Below are positions 53,290 through 61,663 of a stretch of 64,000 bases of DNA, piece after piece (positions within the stretch are counted from its first letter, which is position 1; each line of letters starts with the position of its first letter). The stretch is from positions 2,480,001 through 2,544,000 of the forward strand of contig NZ_CP013377.1 of NCBI RefSeq assembly GCF_001718415.1. Direction: 5' to 3'. The notes under the pieces are model-generated. The model saw only the letters and a program-made list of their open reading frames with translations. It did not search any database and was not told where the DNA came from. Source of the DNA: Burkholderia pseudomultivorans (GTDB taxonomy: Bacteria > Pseudomonadota > Gammaproteobacteria > Burkholderiales > Burkholderiaceae). The position numbers and the translations under genes were made by a program.

Positions 53290-54165
53290 TCACGCATCGA
53301 GCGGCCGGCAGCGCGCGACGGCATCGAAGAACGACGCGACGAGCCGGCTGTCGCGCCGCTCGCTCAGGCAGCATACGTGGATATGGGTTTCGACCGGATC
53401 GCCTTCGATGCGCAGCGGCCGCAGCCGCTCGTCGGGCACGTATTCGGCCTTCGACACCGTGCCGACGCCGAGGCCGCGCGCGACCGCTTCACGCAGCGCC
53501 TCGCGGCTGCCGATGTCCATCGCGACGCGCGGCGTCAGGCCGGCGGCCTGCATCGCATCCTCGAGTGCGCGGCGCGTCGTCGAACCCGGTTCGCGCATCA
53601 GCAGCGGTTCGCCGGCCAGCTCGCCCAGGGTGATCGTCGCGCGCTTCGCGAACGGATGTGTCGAGCGCACGAACGCGATTACCGGAAAACTCGCGTAGCG
53701 CTGTGTGAAATAACGCGGATCCTCGAAGGCGCGCGCCACCACGCCGACGTCGCAGGTGTACTGGTCGAGATCACGCAGCACCGCTTCCGAATTGCCGAGT
53801 GCGACCGACAGATGCATGTGCGGATGCAGCGCGTGATACGCCTCGATCATCTCGGTCACGTGGAACGGACCGACTGCACCGATCTTCAGCGAACCGCGTT
53901 GCAACGCGCCGCTGTCGCGCAGCAGCGCGGCGGCGTCGGTCTCGTCGCTGCAGATGCGGCGCGCGATCGGCAGGAATTCGACGCCGACCGCGGAGAGTTC
54001 GACGCGCCGGCCGCGCCGGTGAAACAGCTCGACGCCGTGTTCGTGTTCGAGGGTCTGGATCTGCGACGTGATCGTCGTCTGGCTCGTGGACAGTGCGCGA
54101 GCGGCGGCCGTGAAGCCGCCGTGCTGGACGACGGCGATGAAGCTGCGAATCTGGGTGAGGGTCAT
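53290..54165 (-). CDS. LysR-family regulator of aminoethylphosphonate/phosphonoacetaldehyde genes
   Basis: The protein has 291 residues. The winged helix reads MTLTQIRSFIAVVQHGGFTAAARALSTSQTTITSQIQTLE, which resembles the LysR subfamily associated with aminoethylphosphonate catabolism. The effector domain includes GSLKIGAVGPFHVTEMIEAYHALHP. I chose the ATG at 54165 because the family fold begins there; the frame is open to 54222. It is 149 bases upstream of phnX on the same strand, with the repeated 18-base site in both flanks. Confidence 0.85.
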   Translation of the reverse strand: MTLTQIRSFIAVVQHGGFTAAARALSTSQTTITSQIQTLEHEHGVELFHRRGRRVELSAVGVEFLPIARRICSDETDAAALLRDSGALQRGSLKIGAVGPFHVTEMIEAYHALHPHMHLSVALGNSEAVLRDLDQYTCDVGVVARAFEDPRYFTQRYASFPVIAFVRSTHPFAKRATITLGELAGEPLLMREPGSTTRRALEDAMQAAGLTPRVAMDIGSREALREAVARGLGVGTVSKAEYVPDERLRPLRIEGDPVETHIHVCCLSERRDSRLVASFFDAVARCRPLDA

Positions 54166-54171
54166 GACGGT

Positions 54172-54189
54172 CGATCGATCGGGAATTTC
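54172..54189 (+). promoter_or_regulatory. Repeated 18-base site at the phosphonate lysR start
   Basis: CGATCGATCGGGAATTTC lies 7 bases upstream of the LysR ATG (54165). Sixteen of its 18 positions match the minus-strand copy at 53237-53254. A regulator binding there could block its own transcription or translation start. Confidence 0.4.
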
Positions 54190-54281
54190 GCGTCGCATGC
54201 CGACTGGCATCGGAAAATCCAATGTATCGAGCGAATGTGACAGTTGCGTTCCCCCTCCTGTCGCCCGTCACGCCCACCCGC

Positions 54282-54899
54282 TCACGCCGCCTTGCGCGTG
54301 TCCGCAATCCGCTGCGGCGCCTTCGGCCGCGCATACAGCCGTTCGAGATACGCGCGCAACTGCGGGAACGGCTCGAGCAGGTCGCATTCGCCGGCCCAGT
54401 CGATCAGATAGGCGGTCACGCAGTCGGCCACCGTCAGCGTATCGCCGACGATGAATTCGCGCCCTTCGAGATGCCGTTCGAGGACCGCGGCCATCGTCGT
54501 GAAGTCCTCTCGCGCCAGTTCGATGTCGGCCGGGCTGCGCTTCTCCGGCGGATAGATGAACGAATGCCGCGTGATCCGCCATAGCGGCTGTTCGAGTTCC
54601 GTGACGGCGAACATGATCCAGCGATAGGCTTGCGCGCGCTGTACCGGATCGGCGGGCAGCAGCCCCTTCTCCGGGTACTTGTCGGCGAGGTACAGCACGA
54701 TCGCGGCCGATTCGGGAATCACGAGATCGCCGTCCACCAGCACGGGCACCTTGCCGGCCGGGTTGAGGCGCAGGAATTCGGGCCGCTTGTGCTCGCCCGC
54801 GAGCAGGTCGACCGACACGAACTCGAAATCCGCATCGAGTTCCTTGAGCCCCCAGAGCGCGCGCTGCGTACGGGTACCGGCAAATCCGTAAAGCTTCAT
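54282..54899 (-). CDS. Glutathione S-transferase family protein
   Basis: The protein has 205 residues. The thioredoxin-like N-terminal domain contains MKLYGFAGTRTQRALWGLKELDADF and the glutathione-binding LNPAGKVPVLVDGDLVIPES with the cis-proline and the ES pair. The helical C-terminal domain includes FIVGDTLTVADCVTAYLIDWA. The first-strand region has threonine and arginine where catalytic serine or tyrosine would be expected. It probably detoxifies an electrophile. It lies 71 bases after the YciI-like gene, in the same direction. Confidence 0.88.
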   Translation of the reverse strand: MKLYGFAGTRTQRALWGLKELDADFEFVSVDLLAGEHKRPEFLRLNPAGKVPVLVDGDLVIPESAAIVLYLADKYPEKGLLPADPVQRAQAYRWIMFAVTELEQPLWRITRHSFIYPPEKRSPADIELAREDFTTMAAVLERHLEGREFIVGDTLTVADCVTAYLIDWAGECDLLEPFPQLRAYLERLYARPKAPQRIADTRKAA

Positions 54900-54970
54900 C
54901 GCAAATCTCCATTCAGAAAGTTCGGGAAACGTCGCACGGGCAGCGGCGCATGCCGCTCGCCCGCCGCCGC

Positions 54971-55339
54971 TCATCTGCCCGGAATCGGCAGCACGGGCAT
55001 CACGTCGATCGTCTCGCCCGGGAAAATCGTGAAATGCGGGTGACCCTCGAACATCCGCGCCGCTTCGTCGTGCGAGGCGGCCCGCACGACCGTGAACGCG
55101 CCCATCGCGTTGGTCGTATCCGCGATGCCGCGCGCGCCGATGGTCTTGGTCTTGCCGAGCGGGCCGCCCAGCTCGACGATCGCGTCGCGATGCCGGTCGA
55201 CCCATGCGGTCCATGCAGCCATGCCTTCCTGCTCCTTCGCGCGCCGTTCCTGGTCCGACAACGCGGCCCACGCCTTCATCTGCGGGCTCTCCTTGCTGCC
55301 GAGGAATACGGCGAGATACAACTGCGGTTGCGCACTCAT
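54971..55339 (-). CDS. YciI-family protein
   Basis: The protein has 122 residues with a dimeric ferredoxin-like fold typical of YciI/YCII proteins: LYLAVFLGSKESPQMKAWAALSDQERRAKEQEGMAAWTAWVDRH, IVELGGPLG, and AFTVVRAASHDEAARMFEGHPHF with the conserved histidine pair. The biochemical role of the family is mostly unknown. The start ATG at 55339 has a strong GGAGGAG site. It leads a two-gene unit with the GST and is divergent from a MarR gene across 81 bases, the usual layout for MarR-controlled genes. Confidence 0.88.
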   Translation of the reverse strand: MSAQPQLYLAVFLGSKESPQMKAWAALSDQERRAKEQEGMAAWTAWVDRHRDAIVELGGPLGKTKTIGARGIADTTNAMGAFTVVRAASHDEAARMFEGHPHFTIFPGETIDVMPVLPIPGR

Positions 55340-55397
55340 GCTTTCTCCTCCAAGGACGGACGCGGCGGGTTGCCGCGCCTCGACCTTGACAAGATAG

Positions 55398-55409
55398 GTT
55401 GATATCAAC
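55398..55409. promoter_or_regulatory. Perfect 12-base palindrome, MarR operator candidate
   Basis: GTTGATATCAAC is perfectly palindromic and lies 11 bases before the marR-family ATG (55421) and 58 bases before the divergent YciI start. MarR proteins bind AT-rich palindromes of this size, so it may control both directions. Confidence 0.5.
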
Positions 55410-55420
55410 ATAATTGCAAC

Positions 55421-55888
55421 ATGGCACGAAAAGAAAAGCTCCCTTTCGAAACGACGCTGATGGTGCGCGACTGCTGCCTGTGCCTGCACATGCAGCGCGC
55501 GGCGCGCAATCTCGCGCGCATTTTCGACGATGCGCTGCGTCCGCTGGATCTCACCAACGGCCAGTTCTCGCTGCTGATGTCGTTGAACCGGCCGCAGCCG
55601 GCGCCGATGAAAGCGGTGGCGTCGCTGCTCGCGATGGATCGCACCACGCTGACGGCCGCGCTGAAGCCGCTCGAGCGGCGCGGCCTCGTGACGATCGCGC
55701 AGGATCCGGACGACCGGCGCAGCCGCCTGCTCGCGCTGACGCCCGCCGGCGATCGGCTGCTGACCGAAGCGTTTCCGCTGTGGCAGCAGACGCACGCCGA
55801 GATCGAGAAGCCGTTTCCACCGGGCGACGTCGACCGGCTGCGCGACCAGTTGCGCACGCTGTCCGAGGATCCGTCGGCGCGCGACTGA
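55421..55888 (+). CDS. MarR-family transcriptional regulator
   Basis: The protein has 155 residues. The wHTH core reads LDLTNGQFSLLMSLNRPQPAPMKAVASLLAMDRTTLTAALKPLERRGLVTI followed by DPDDRRSRLLALTPAG. It has two adjacent cysteines in RDCCLCLHM near the N-terminus that could act as a redox or electrophile sensor, which would fit its GST neighbour. The start is the ATG at 55421. It is divergent from the YciI-GST pair. Confidence 0.9.
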   Translation: MARKEKLPFETTLMVRDCCLCLHMQRAARNLARIFDDALRPLDLTNGQFSLLMSLNRPQPAPMKAVASLLAMDRTTLTAALKPLERRGLVTIAQDPDDRRSRLLALTPAGDRLLTEAFPLWQQTHAEIEKPFPPGDVDRLRDQLRTLSEDPSARD

Positions 55889-55976
55889 GCCCGCACGGAA
55901 TTTTTCTCTCCACGCGCGGCGCGGCAGACGTATCCTTCACGGCGGCATTCGATCGCGCCCACCAGGAGAGACATCG

Positions 55977-56738
55977 ATGACAACTGCTGACAAGCATGCC
56001 CGTTTTCGCTCGCTGCATCGCGCGGGCGATCCGCTGATCCTGTTCAACGTCTGGGACGCCGGCAGCGCCCGCGCAGTCGCCGATGCCGGCGCGCCCGCGC
56101 TCGCGACCGGAAGCTGGTCGGTCGCGAAGGCCAACGGTTTCGCGGACGGCGAGCACATTCCGCGTGCGCTCGTGATGGAGGTGCTCGCGCGCATCGTCGG
56201 CGCGGCGGACCTGCCGGTGACCGTGGATCTCGAAAGCGGCTACGGCGAGCGCGCCGACGACGTCGCGGAGACGATCGCGCTCAGCATCGACGCCGGCGCG
56301 ATCGGCTGCAATCTCGAGGACAGCGTGCCCGCGACGGGCGAGGTGCGCAGCGTCGAAGCGGCCGCCGCCCGCATCGCGGCCGCGCGCGCGTCGGCGGACA
56401 AGCAGGGGGCGGGATATTTCATCAACGCGCGCACGGACGTGTTTTTCGTCACGCCGGCGGAACGGCACGACGAGCAGCTGGTCGACGCGGTCCTGGCGCG
56501 CGGTCGCGCCTATGCCGAAGCGGGCGCCGACGGGCTGTTCGTGCCCGGCCTCAAATCCCCGGCGCTGATTCGACGGCTGACGGCGGCGTCGCCGCTGCCC
56601 GTCAACGTGATGCGCGTCGCGGAAACGCCGACGCTGGCCGAACTCGCCGAAGCCGGCGTCGCGCGCATCAGTCACGGCCCCTATCCGTATATCCAGGCGA
56701 TGAAGGCGCTCGCGGCGCTCGTGCAGCCGCGCGGCTGA
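55977..56738 (+). CDS. Isocitrate lyase / PEP mutase family protein
   Basis: The protein has 253 residues, close to PEP-mutase-like members and shorter than isocitrate lyase. It has the barrel pattern LILFNVWDAGSARAVADAGAPALATGSWSV, metal-binding VTVDLESGYG, GCNLEDS, and INARTDVFF. The KKCGH catalytic cysteine loop of isocitrate lyase is absent, so cleavage of isocitrate is unlikely. A carbon-carbon lyase or phosphonopyruvate-type hydrolase is possible. The start ATG at 55977 has AGGAGAGACATCG upstream. It follows the MarR gene after 88 bases. Confidence 0.84.
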   Translation: MTTADKHARFRSLHRAGDPLILFNVWDAGSARAVADAGAPALATGSWSVAKANGFADGEHIPRALVMEVLARIVGAADLPVTVDLESGYGERADDVAETIALSIDAGAIGCNLEDSVPATGEVRSVEAAAARIAAARASADKQGAGYFINARTDVFFVTPAERHDEQLVDAVLARGRAYAEAGADGLFVPGLKSPALIRRLTAASPLPVNVMRVAETPTLAELAEAGVARISHGPYPYIQAMKALAALVQPRG

Positions 56739-56786
56739 CGCGCATGCGCGGGCGGCCGGATGCGCCGACGCGATCCGGCCGCCCGC

Positions 56787-57986
56787 TTACGACACCGCTT
56801 CCACGCGCTTCGGCACACCCGTGACGATCGTCGCGACCGCGACGGCCAGCACGACCGCCGCGGCGACGAACACGCCGGCCGCGCCGTTCGCGTCGAACAC
56901 GACGCCGCCCGCCGCCGCGCCGGTCGCGATCGCGAGCTGGATCGCCGCGACAATCAGCCCGCCTGCGCTCTCCGCCTCGTCGGGCACGGTGCGCGTGACC
57001 CAGGTCGACCACGCGACCGGCACGCCGCCGAACGCCATGCCCCACAACGCGACGAGCACCGCGTCGAGCAGCGGCGCGCGGCCGAGCGCGACGAGCGCGA
57101 TGCCGAGCACGACCATCAGCGCCGGCATCGCGATCAGCATCGGCCGCAGCCGGTGCTCGAGCACGCGGCCCGCGAGCGACGTGCCGACGAAGTTCGCGAC
57201 GCCGTAGCCGAGCAGGATCGCCGACAGCCCGTTCACGCCGACGCCCGCGACCTGTTCGAGGAACGGCCGCAGATACGTGAAGAAGGCGAAATGCCCGGTG
57301 AACACGAGGATCGTCGCGAACATCCCGAGGCCGACGGTCGGCCGGCGCAGCACGTCGATCAGCGTGCGCAGCCGCGTCGTGCCGCTCGGCGGCATCGACG
57401 GCAGCGTCGCGGCCTGCGACAGCAGCGCGAGACCGCCGAGCCCGGCCGCGATCAGGAACACGTTGCGCCAGCCGATCAGATGGCCGAAGTAGCTGCCGAG
57501 CGGCGCGGCGGCGATCGTCGCGACGGCCACGCCGCTGAAGATGATCGACAGCGCGCGCGGCACCATCGCGGTCGGCACCAGCCGCATCGCGGTCGCCGTC
57601 GCCATCGTCCAGAAGCCGCCGAGCGCGACGCCGAGCACGACGCGGCCGGTCAGCAGCATCGTCAGGTTGGGCGCGAACGCGACCGCGAGATTCGATGCGA
57701 CCAGCAGCACCGAGAACGCGAGCAGCACGCGGCGCCGGTCGATCGTGCGCGTCGCGGCGGCGATCAGCAGGCTCGTGACGAGCGCGACCGCGGCCGTGGC
57801 CGTGACGGCCTGACCGGCAACGCCTTCGGTCACGCCGAGACTGTCGGCCATCGGCGTCAGCAGGCTCGCGGGCAGGAATTCGGCCGTGACGAGCCCGAAC
57901 ACGCCGAGCGTCATCGCGAAAACAGCGCCCCAGGCGGGTTCGCGGGGGGCCGCCAGCGAGGCGGCGGTGGACATTCCGGGGTTCAT
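56787..57986 (-). CDS. MFS exporter, DHA1 type
   Basis: The protein has 399 residues and 12 membrane segments. The start pattern FAMTLGVFGLVTAEFLPASLLTPMADSLGVTEGVAGQAVTATA and GRVVLGVALGGFWTMATATAMRLVP match drug:proton antiporters of the AraJ/YdhP-like group. It probably exports a sugar, purine or toxic compound. The start ATG at 57986 has GGAACGACAC before it; ATG 57974 is also possible. It is divergent from an AraC gene that likely controls it. Confidence 0.88.
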   Translation of the reverse strand: MNPGMSTAASLAAPREPAWGAVFAMTLGVFGLVTAEFLPASLLTPMADSLGVTEGVAGQAVTATAAVALVTSLLIAAATRTIDRRRVLLAFSVLLVASNLAVAFAPNLTMLLTGRVVLGVALGGFWTMATATAMRLVPTAMVPRALSIIFSGVAVATIAAAPLGSYFGHLIGWRNVFLIAAGLGGLALLSQAATLPSMPPSGTTRLRTLIDVLRRPTVGLGMFATILVFTGHFAFFTYLRPFLEQVAGVGVNGLSAILLGYGVANFVGTSLAGRVLEHRLRPMLIAMPALMVVLGIALVALGRAPLLDAVLVALWGMAFGGVPVAWSTWVTRTVPDEAESAGGLIVAAIQLAIATGAAAGGVVFDANGAAGVFVAAAVVLAVAVATIVTGVPKRVEAVS

Positions 57987-57987
57987 G

Positions 57988-58045
57988 TGTCGTTCCGTTC
58001 CGTATAGGGATAAATACCGATGTCGGCGTATCCTAAGGAACGACA
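57988..58045. promoter_or_regulatory. Divergent promoter region with inverted repeat TGTCGTTCC/GGAACGACA
   Basis: Perfect 9-base arms at 57988-57996 and 58037-58045 face each other across 40 bases between the MFS exporter and AraC starts. Between them lies an AT-rich TATAGGGATAAATACC patch. The arms may be an operator pair or a chance match with the ribosome-site region. Confidence 0.3.
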
Positions 58046-58057
58046 GCAGGACGGTCT

Positions 58058-59122
58058 ATGACATACAATCCGACTTTATTGATCGAACGTCCGAATCCGA
58101 TGGCCGAGCCCTTGCTTCCTCCCGTCCCCGACGCGCACGACCTCGTCAGCGAGCTGCTGCTCGGGATGCGCCTGAGCGGCGTCCAGTACCGCCGCATCCA
58201 GGTTGCGCGGCCGTTCGGGCTGAGCTTCGGTCACGCGCCGGGGCGCGCGCAGTTTCATTTCGTCGGGCGCGGCCCCGTGCTGCTGCGCGACGCGGCCGGC
58301 GCGACGATGCAGCTCGAGGCCGGCGACGCGATCCTGCTGCCGCACGGCAACATGCATGCGCTGGTTTCCGACCCCGATGCGCCGTGCCGCGAGATCAACG
58401 GCTTCGAGGCCGCGAAGATCTGCGATACGGTCGCGTCGGTCGGCTCGGCCGGTACGCCGCCCGCGTGTGCGACGACCGAGCCGGGCGCCGGCGAGGCGCT
58501 GATCTTCAGCGCGTGCATGGAACTCGATCTCGGCGGCATGCAGCCGCTGGTCGGCACGATGCCCGAGTTCATGCACGTCGGCACGCTGCTCGCACGCTAT
58601 CCGGAAATCCGCCCGATGCTCGACGCGATGGAGCGCGAAGCGTGCTCGGAGCGCGCGGGGTTCGCGGGCATCCTTGCGCGGCTCGCGGATGTCGTCGCCG
58701 CGTTCATCGTGCGCGGCTGGGTCGAGTGCGGCTGCGGCGATGCGACCGGCTGGGTGCAGGCGCTGCGCGAACCGAAGCTCGGTCGCGCGATCGTCGCGCT
58801 GCACCGCGATCCGGGCCGCAACTGGAGCGTCGCGGAACTGGCCGCCGAAGCGGGCGTGTCGCGCTCGGTGTTCGCCGAGCGCTTTCTCGCGGCGACCGGC
58901 ATGGCGCCGGTGCGCTACCTGACCGAATTGCGGATGCGGCTCGCCGCGCAATGGATCACGCGCGATCGCGAGGCGATCGAAACTGTCGCGTACCGGCTCG
59001 GCTACGGCTCGCTGGCCGCATTCAGCCGGGCATTCAAGCGCGTGGTCGGCCGGCCGCCGGGCGCGGTGCGGGTCGGCGCCGATACGGTCGGCGCGCCCGT
59101 TCACGACACGAGCGGGACGTAG
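58058..59122 (+). CDS. AraC-family regulator with cupin-type sensor
   Basis: The protein has 354 residues. The N-terminal cupin-like domain (VSELLLGMRLSGVQYRRIQVARPFG, LLRDAAGATMQLEAGDAILLPHGNMHAL) is followed by a C-terminal AraC domain (VAELAAEAGVSRSVFAERFLAATGMAPVRYLTELRMRLAAQ, then VAYRLGYGSLAAFSRAFKRVVGRPP). The ATG at 58058 has AGGA 7 bases upstream; an ATG at 58100 is a shorter option. It probably activates the divergent MFS exporter. Confidence 0.88.
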   Translation: MTYNPTLLIERPNPMAEPLLPPVPDAHDLVSELLLGMRLSGVQYRRIQVARPFGLSFGHAPGRAQFHFVGRGPVLLRDAAGATMQLEAGDAILLPHGNMHALVSDPDAPCREINGFEAAKICDTVASVGSAGTPPACATTEPGAGEALIFSACMELDLGGMQPLVGTMPEFMHVGTLLARYPEIRPMLDAMEREACSERAGFAGILARLADVVAAFIVRGWVECGCGDATGWVQALREPKLGRAIVALHRDPGRNWSVAELAAEAGVSRSVFAERFLAATGMAPVRYLTELRMRLAAQWITRDREAIETVAYRLGYGSLAAFSRAFKRVVGRPPGAVRVGADTVGAPVHDTSGT

Positions 59123-59198
59123 CCGCCGGCGCGCGCAGCGGTGCTGCGGCCGAGGCGCCGCAGGCGGCGTGCTGCTCGCTGCGGCCATTCGTTTCGAA

Positions 59199-59366
59199 TC
59201 ACCCGCTGCGCGCTTCCAGCTGATCGATCAGCACCGTCGCGCACTGCACGGCCAGCGCCGCGCACTGTTGCGCATCGACGGCCGCACCGCTCGCGACGGT
59301 GCCCTGCAGGATCCGGCCCAGCAGTTCCTTCGACAGGTCGGCGATTTCATGGTCTCGTTCCGTCAT
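59199..59366 (-). CDS. Small protein of unknown function, 55 residues
   Basis: A 55-residue frame (MTERDHEIADLSKELLGRI...) starts at the ATG at 59366 with AGGAGAGGAACG directly upstream, one of the strongest ribosome sites in the window. The sequence forms two predicted amphipathic helices and ends in LIDQLEARSG. It has no membrane segment or signal peptide. I recognise no family. It lies 92 bases downstream of the transglutaminase-like gene in the same direction. Confidence 0.6.
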   Translation of the reverse strand: MTERDHEIADLSKELLGRILQGTVASGAAVDAQQCAALAVQCATVLIDQLEARSG

Positions 59367-59458
59367 CGTTCCTCTCCTGCGCGCCGACCGGCATCGGTCA
59401 TGCGCGCGTGATCGCGGACGCCGCGACGCCCGCCGGTGCTCGTTGGCGCCGGCGACGC

Positions 59459-61351
59459 TCAGCGCGGCTTCGCCCGCACGACGATCTGCGCCTGCGTATC
59501 GCGCTCGATGCGTTCGAGCGACGCGCGCAGCGCCGCGAACTCGTCGGGCGTGCACACCTGCCGCCCGAAATCCGCGTTCATTCGCCGCGTGATCTGCACG
59601 ACGCGCGCGGCCGCATCGAATACGTAGTGCGACGTGAAGTCGATGAAACGATCGTGCACGCTCATATCGACCGGCAAGTCGGTCACGGCGACATCGCGCG
59701 GCAGCGCGATCTGCGCGGTCTCGTCGAACGCGCCGCCGATGCAGACCCACGGCTGCGTGCGCACGGGCTCCTCCAGCCAACCTTCGACCTGGGTCGCAAT
59801 GCCGCCGGTCAGGCTCGACAGCGCCGGCACCGCGGTCGTACCGTCGGGCCACACCAGATGATCGAGCGTGCCCGAGATCGTCACGTCGAACGGCCCGTCC
59901 GTCGCATTGCGCACGCCGGTTGCAATCTGCGCGCGCCCGCGCAGCCCGCTCAGCCGCAGGCGTTCCGCGGCCAGTTGCGCGATGCGTTCGGGCGGCGCGC
60001 GGCGAAACACGTTGCGCTCGAGTTCGGCGGTCCAGCCGTCGTCCTCGATATACGCATGAAACCGCTCGGCGCCGCGCTGCGCCGCGTCGATGTCGAGCCG
60101 CGCAATGCGGCGCCGCGGCTGCGTGGCCGGCGTGCGCGACAGCACGCCCGTGTCGACGAGCAGCGCCGGACGATCCATCACGATCGGCGGCAGGTAGCCG
60201 AACGCGATGCCGGCCGTGGTCGTATCCGCGTAAAGCCCGAGATCGGGCAGCCAGGTGATCGCATGGTTGATCGCGCCGCCGCCATAGCCGGGCACCGACG
60301 GCAGCGTATAAACGGACCCGAGGTTGATCAGCACCGGTTCGCTGCGAATGCCGACCGCCGCGAGCAGCGCGCCGAACAGCGCGACGTGGTCCTTGCAGTC
60401 GCCGTAGCGGTTGCGCAGGATGTCCGTCACGCGATGCGGCGCGGCCGCCGTCTCGCCGAGAAACAGTCCGACGTAGCGCACGTTCGCCTGCACCCAGTCG
60501 TACAGGATGCGCGCCTTGTCGCGCGGATCGCCCGCGTTCGCCGTGAGCGACTGCGCCAGGCGCACGATGGCCGGGTCGTTCGCGCCCGGATCGACCGCCG
60601 CGTTGCGATAGCGCGCGGCGAACGCCGCATAGTCGGGCAGCGTCGACACGACGAGCCGGTCGCCGTAGGTCGGATAGCCGACCGCACCGTGCTCGATGCG
60701 ATCGTACGGGCCGTGCCGGTAATCGAACTCGTAGCGCGTGCGGCCGTTCGCGGTCACGGGCGGCAACGCGACGTAGCCGTGCGCGTCCGCATGGAGCGGC
60801 ATGTCGGCCGGCAGGTCGAAGATCAGCCGCTGGCTCTCGACCGGCTCGCGCGACGGCTCGACGGTGTAGCCGAAGTAGCCCGCATTGACCGGCCGGGTGC
60901 GCGTCTTGCGGAACGCGACGCGCGTGCTCGACCCGGCTTCGACGCCCGGAAACACGACCGTGCGCAACAGGCCGTCCTGGAACGTGGGCGCGCCGGCTGA
61001 GCGCGGCTCCTGCACGTCGCGAATGGCGTCCGCGCCGACCGCGTGCGCGACGCCGTCGCGATCGATCGTTTCCGCCGCGAGCAATTCGACCTGCTCGAGG
61101 TTCTTGTCGAACCACACGTAGCGCTGCGCGATCGCGTCGATCCCGTTCGCATTGTTCGCGCGCAGCGTCGAATCGTCGTGCTCGTCGAGCGAGCCGTCGT
61201 GCTGGATCACGAATACGTGCGTGTCCTCGACCACAGTGACGGGCGCATCGTCGCCGGCCTCGGCATGCGCGCGCGGCACGAACGCGCCGACGCCGAGCAG
61301 CACGACGCCGGCCAGCACGCAACCGGTCAATCGGGAAAAAGGACGCACCAC
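59459..61351 (-). CDS. Exported DUF3857 / transglutaminase-like protein
   Basis: The protein has 630 residues. A signal peptide (LTGCVLAGVVLLGVGAFVPRAHA) leads into a beta-rich DUF3857-like domain, then a transglutaminase-like papain-fold domain with Cys in NRYGDCKDHVALFGALL, His in AINHAITWL and Asp in LYADTTTAG. The C-terminal part is another beta domain. It is probably periplasmic or surface-exposed and may modify or cleave peptides or cell-wall components. There is no suitable ATG; a GTG at 61351 with AGAGG 7 bases upstream is the best start, with the next GTG at 61348 as an alternative. Confidence 0.82.
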   Translation of the reverse strand: MVRPFSRLTGCVLAGVVLLGVGAFVPRAHAEAGDDAPVTVVEDTHVFVIQHDGSLDEHDDSTLRANNANGIDAIAQRYVWFDKNLEQVELLAAETIDRDGVAHAVGADAIRDVQEPRSAGAPTFQDGLLRTVVFPGVEAGSSTRVAFRKTRTRPVNAGYFGYTVEPSREPVESQRLIFDLPADMPLHADAHGYVALPPVTANGRTRYEFDYRHGPYDRIEHGAVGYPTYGDRLVVSTLPDYAAFAARYRNAAVDPGANDPAIVRLAQSLTANAGDPRDKARILYDWVQANVRYVGLFLGETAAAPHRVTDILRNRYGDCKDHVALFGALLAAVGIRSEPVLINLGSVYTLPSVPGYGGGAINHAITWLPDLGLYADTTTAGIAFGYLPPIVMDRPALLVDTGVLSRTPATQPRRRIARLDIDAAQRGAERFHAYIEDDGWTAELERNVFRRAPPERIAQLAAERLRLSGLRGRAQIATGVRNATDGPFDVTISGTLDHLVWPDGTTAVPALSSLTGGIATQVEGWLEEPVRTQPWVCIGGAFDETAQIALPRDVAVTDLPVDMSVHDRFIDFTSHYVFDAAARVVQITRRMNADFGRQVCTPDEFAALRASLERIERDTQAQIVVRAKPR

Positions 61352-61663
61352 GTCGAACCTCTGTGCCCGTTCGTATCGGGACGCAATGATCGCGCGCCGG
61401 CAGTGCACACGGGCGTGCCCGCCGGGCTCGTCCAGTGTGGGTGACGCACCGGCGAGCGTCAAGCGATGCGGCTCGCGCCCGTCGAAACGCCGCCGAGTGC
61501 TCGATCGCCCGATTCCCGGCCGGCGCATTCCGGTCGCGGCCTGATCGCCATTTATGTCATGTTGTGATATATAATCCGGACAGGTCACCAAGGGCACATG
61601 CCGTTGCCGACGCCGATGCGGCACCGAGAACGCGACCTGCCCGGCCTGGAGAAGGAGGCGATC
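61352..61663. other. Divergent intergenic region, transglutaminase-like gene / small membrane protein
   Basis: These 312 bases hold no gene I can support. The AT-rich block 61551-61575 is the clearest promoter-like stretch. It includes TTGTGATATAT, related to an element before the APC permease gene. Confidence 0.5.
61562..61572 (+). promoter_or_regulatory. TTGTGATATAT element before the small-protein genes
   Basis: TTGTGATATATAATCC resembles an extended -10 promoter and shares TTGTGAT with the palindromic element at 63070-63082. It lies 92 bases before the ATG of the 61-residue membrane protein. Confidence 0.35.

Noticed and set aside
55977..56738. Isocitrate lyase or methylisocitrate lyase
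   Set aside because: The protein is short and lacks the KKCGH catalytic cysteine loop; kept at family level.
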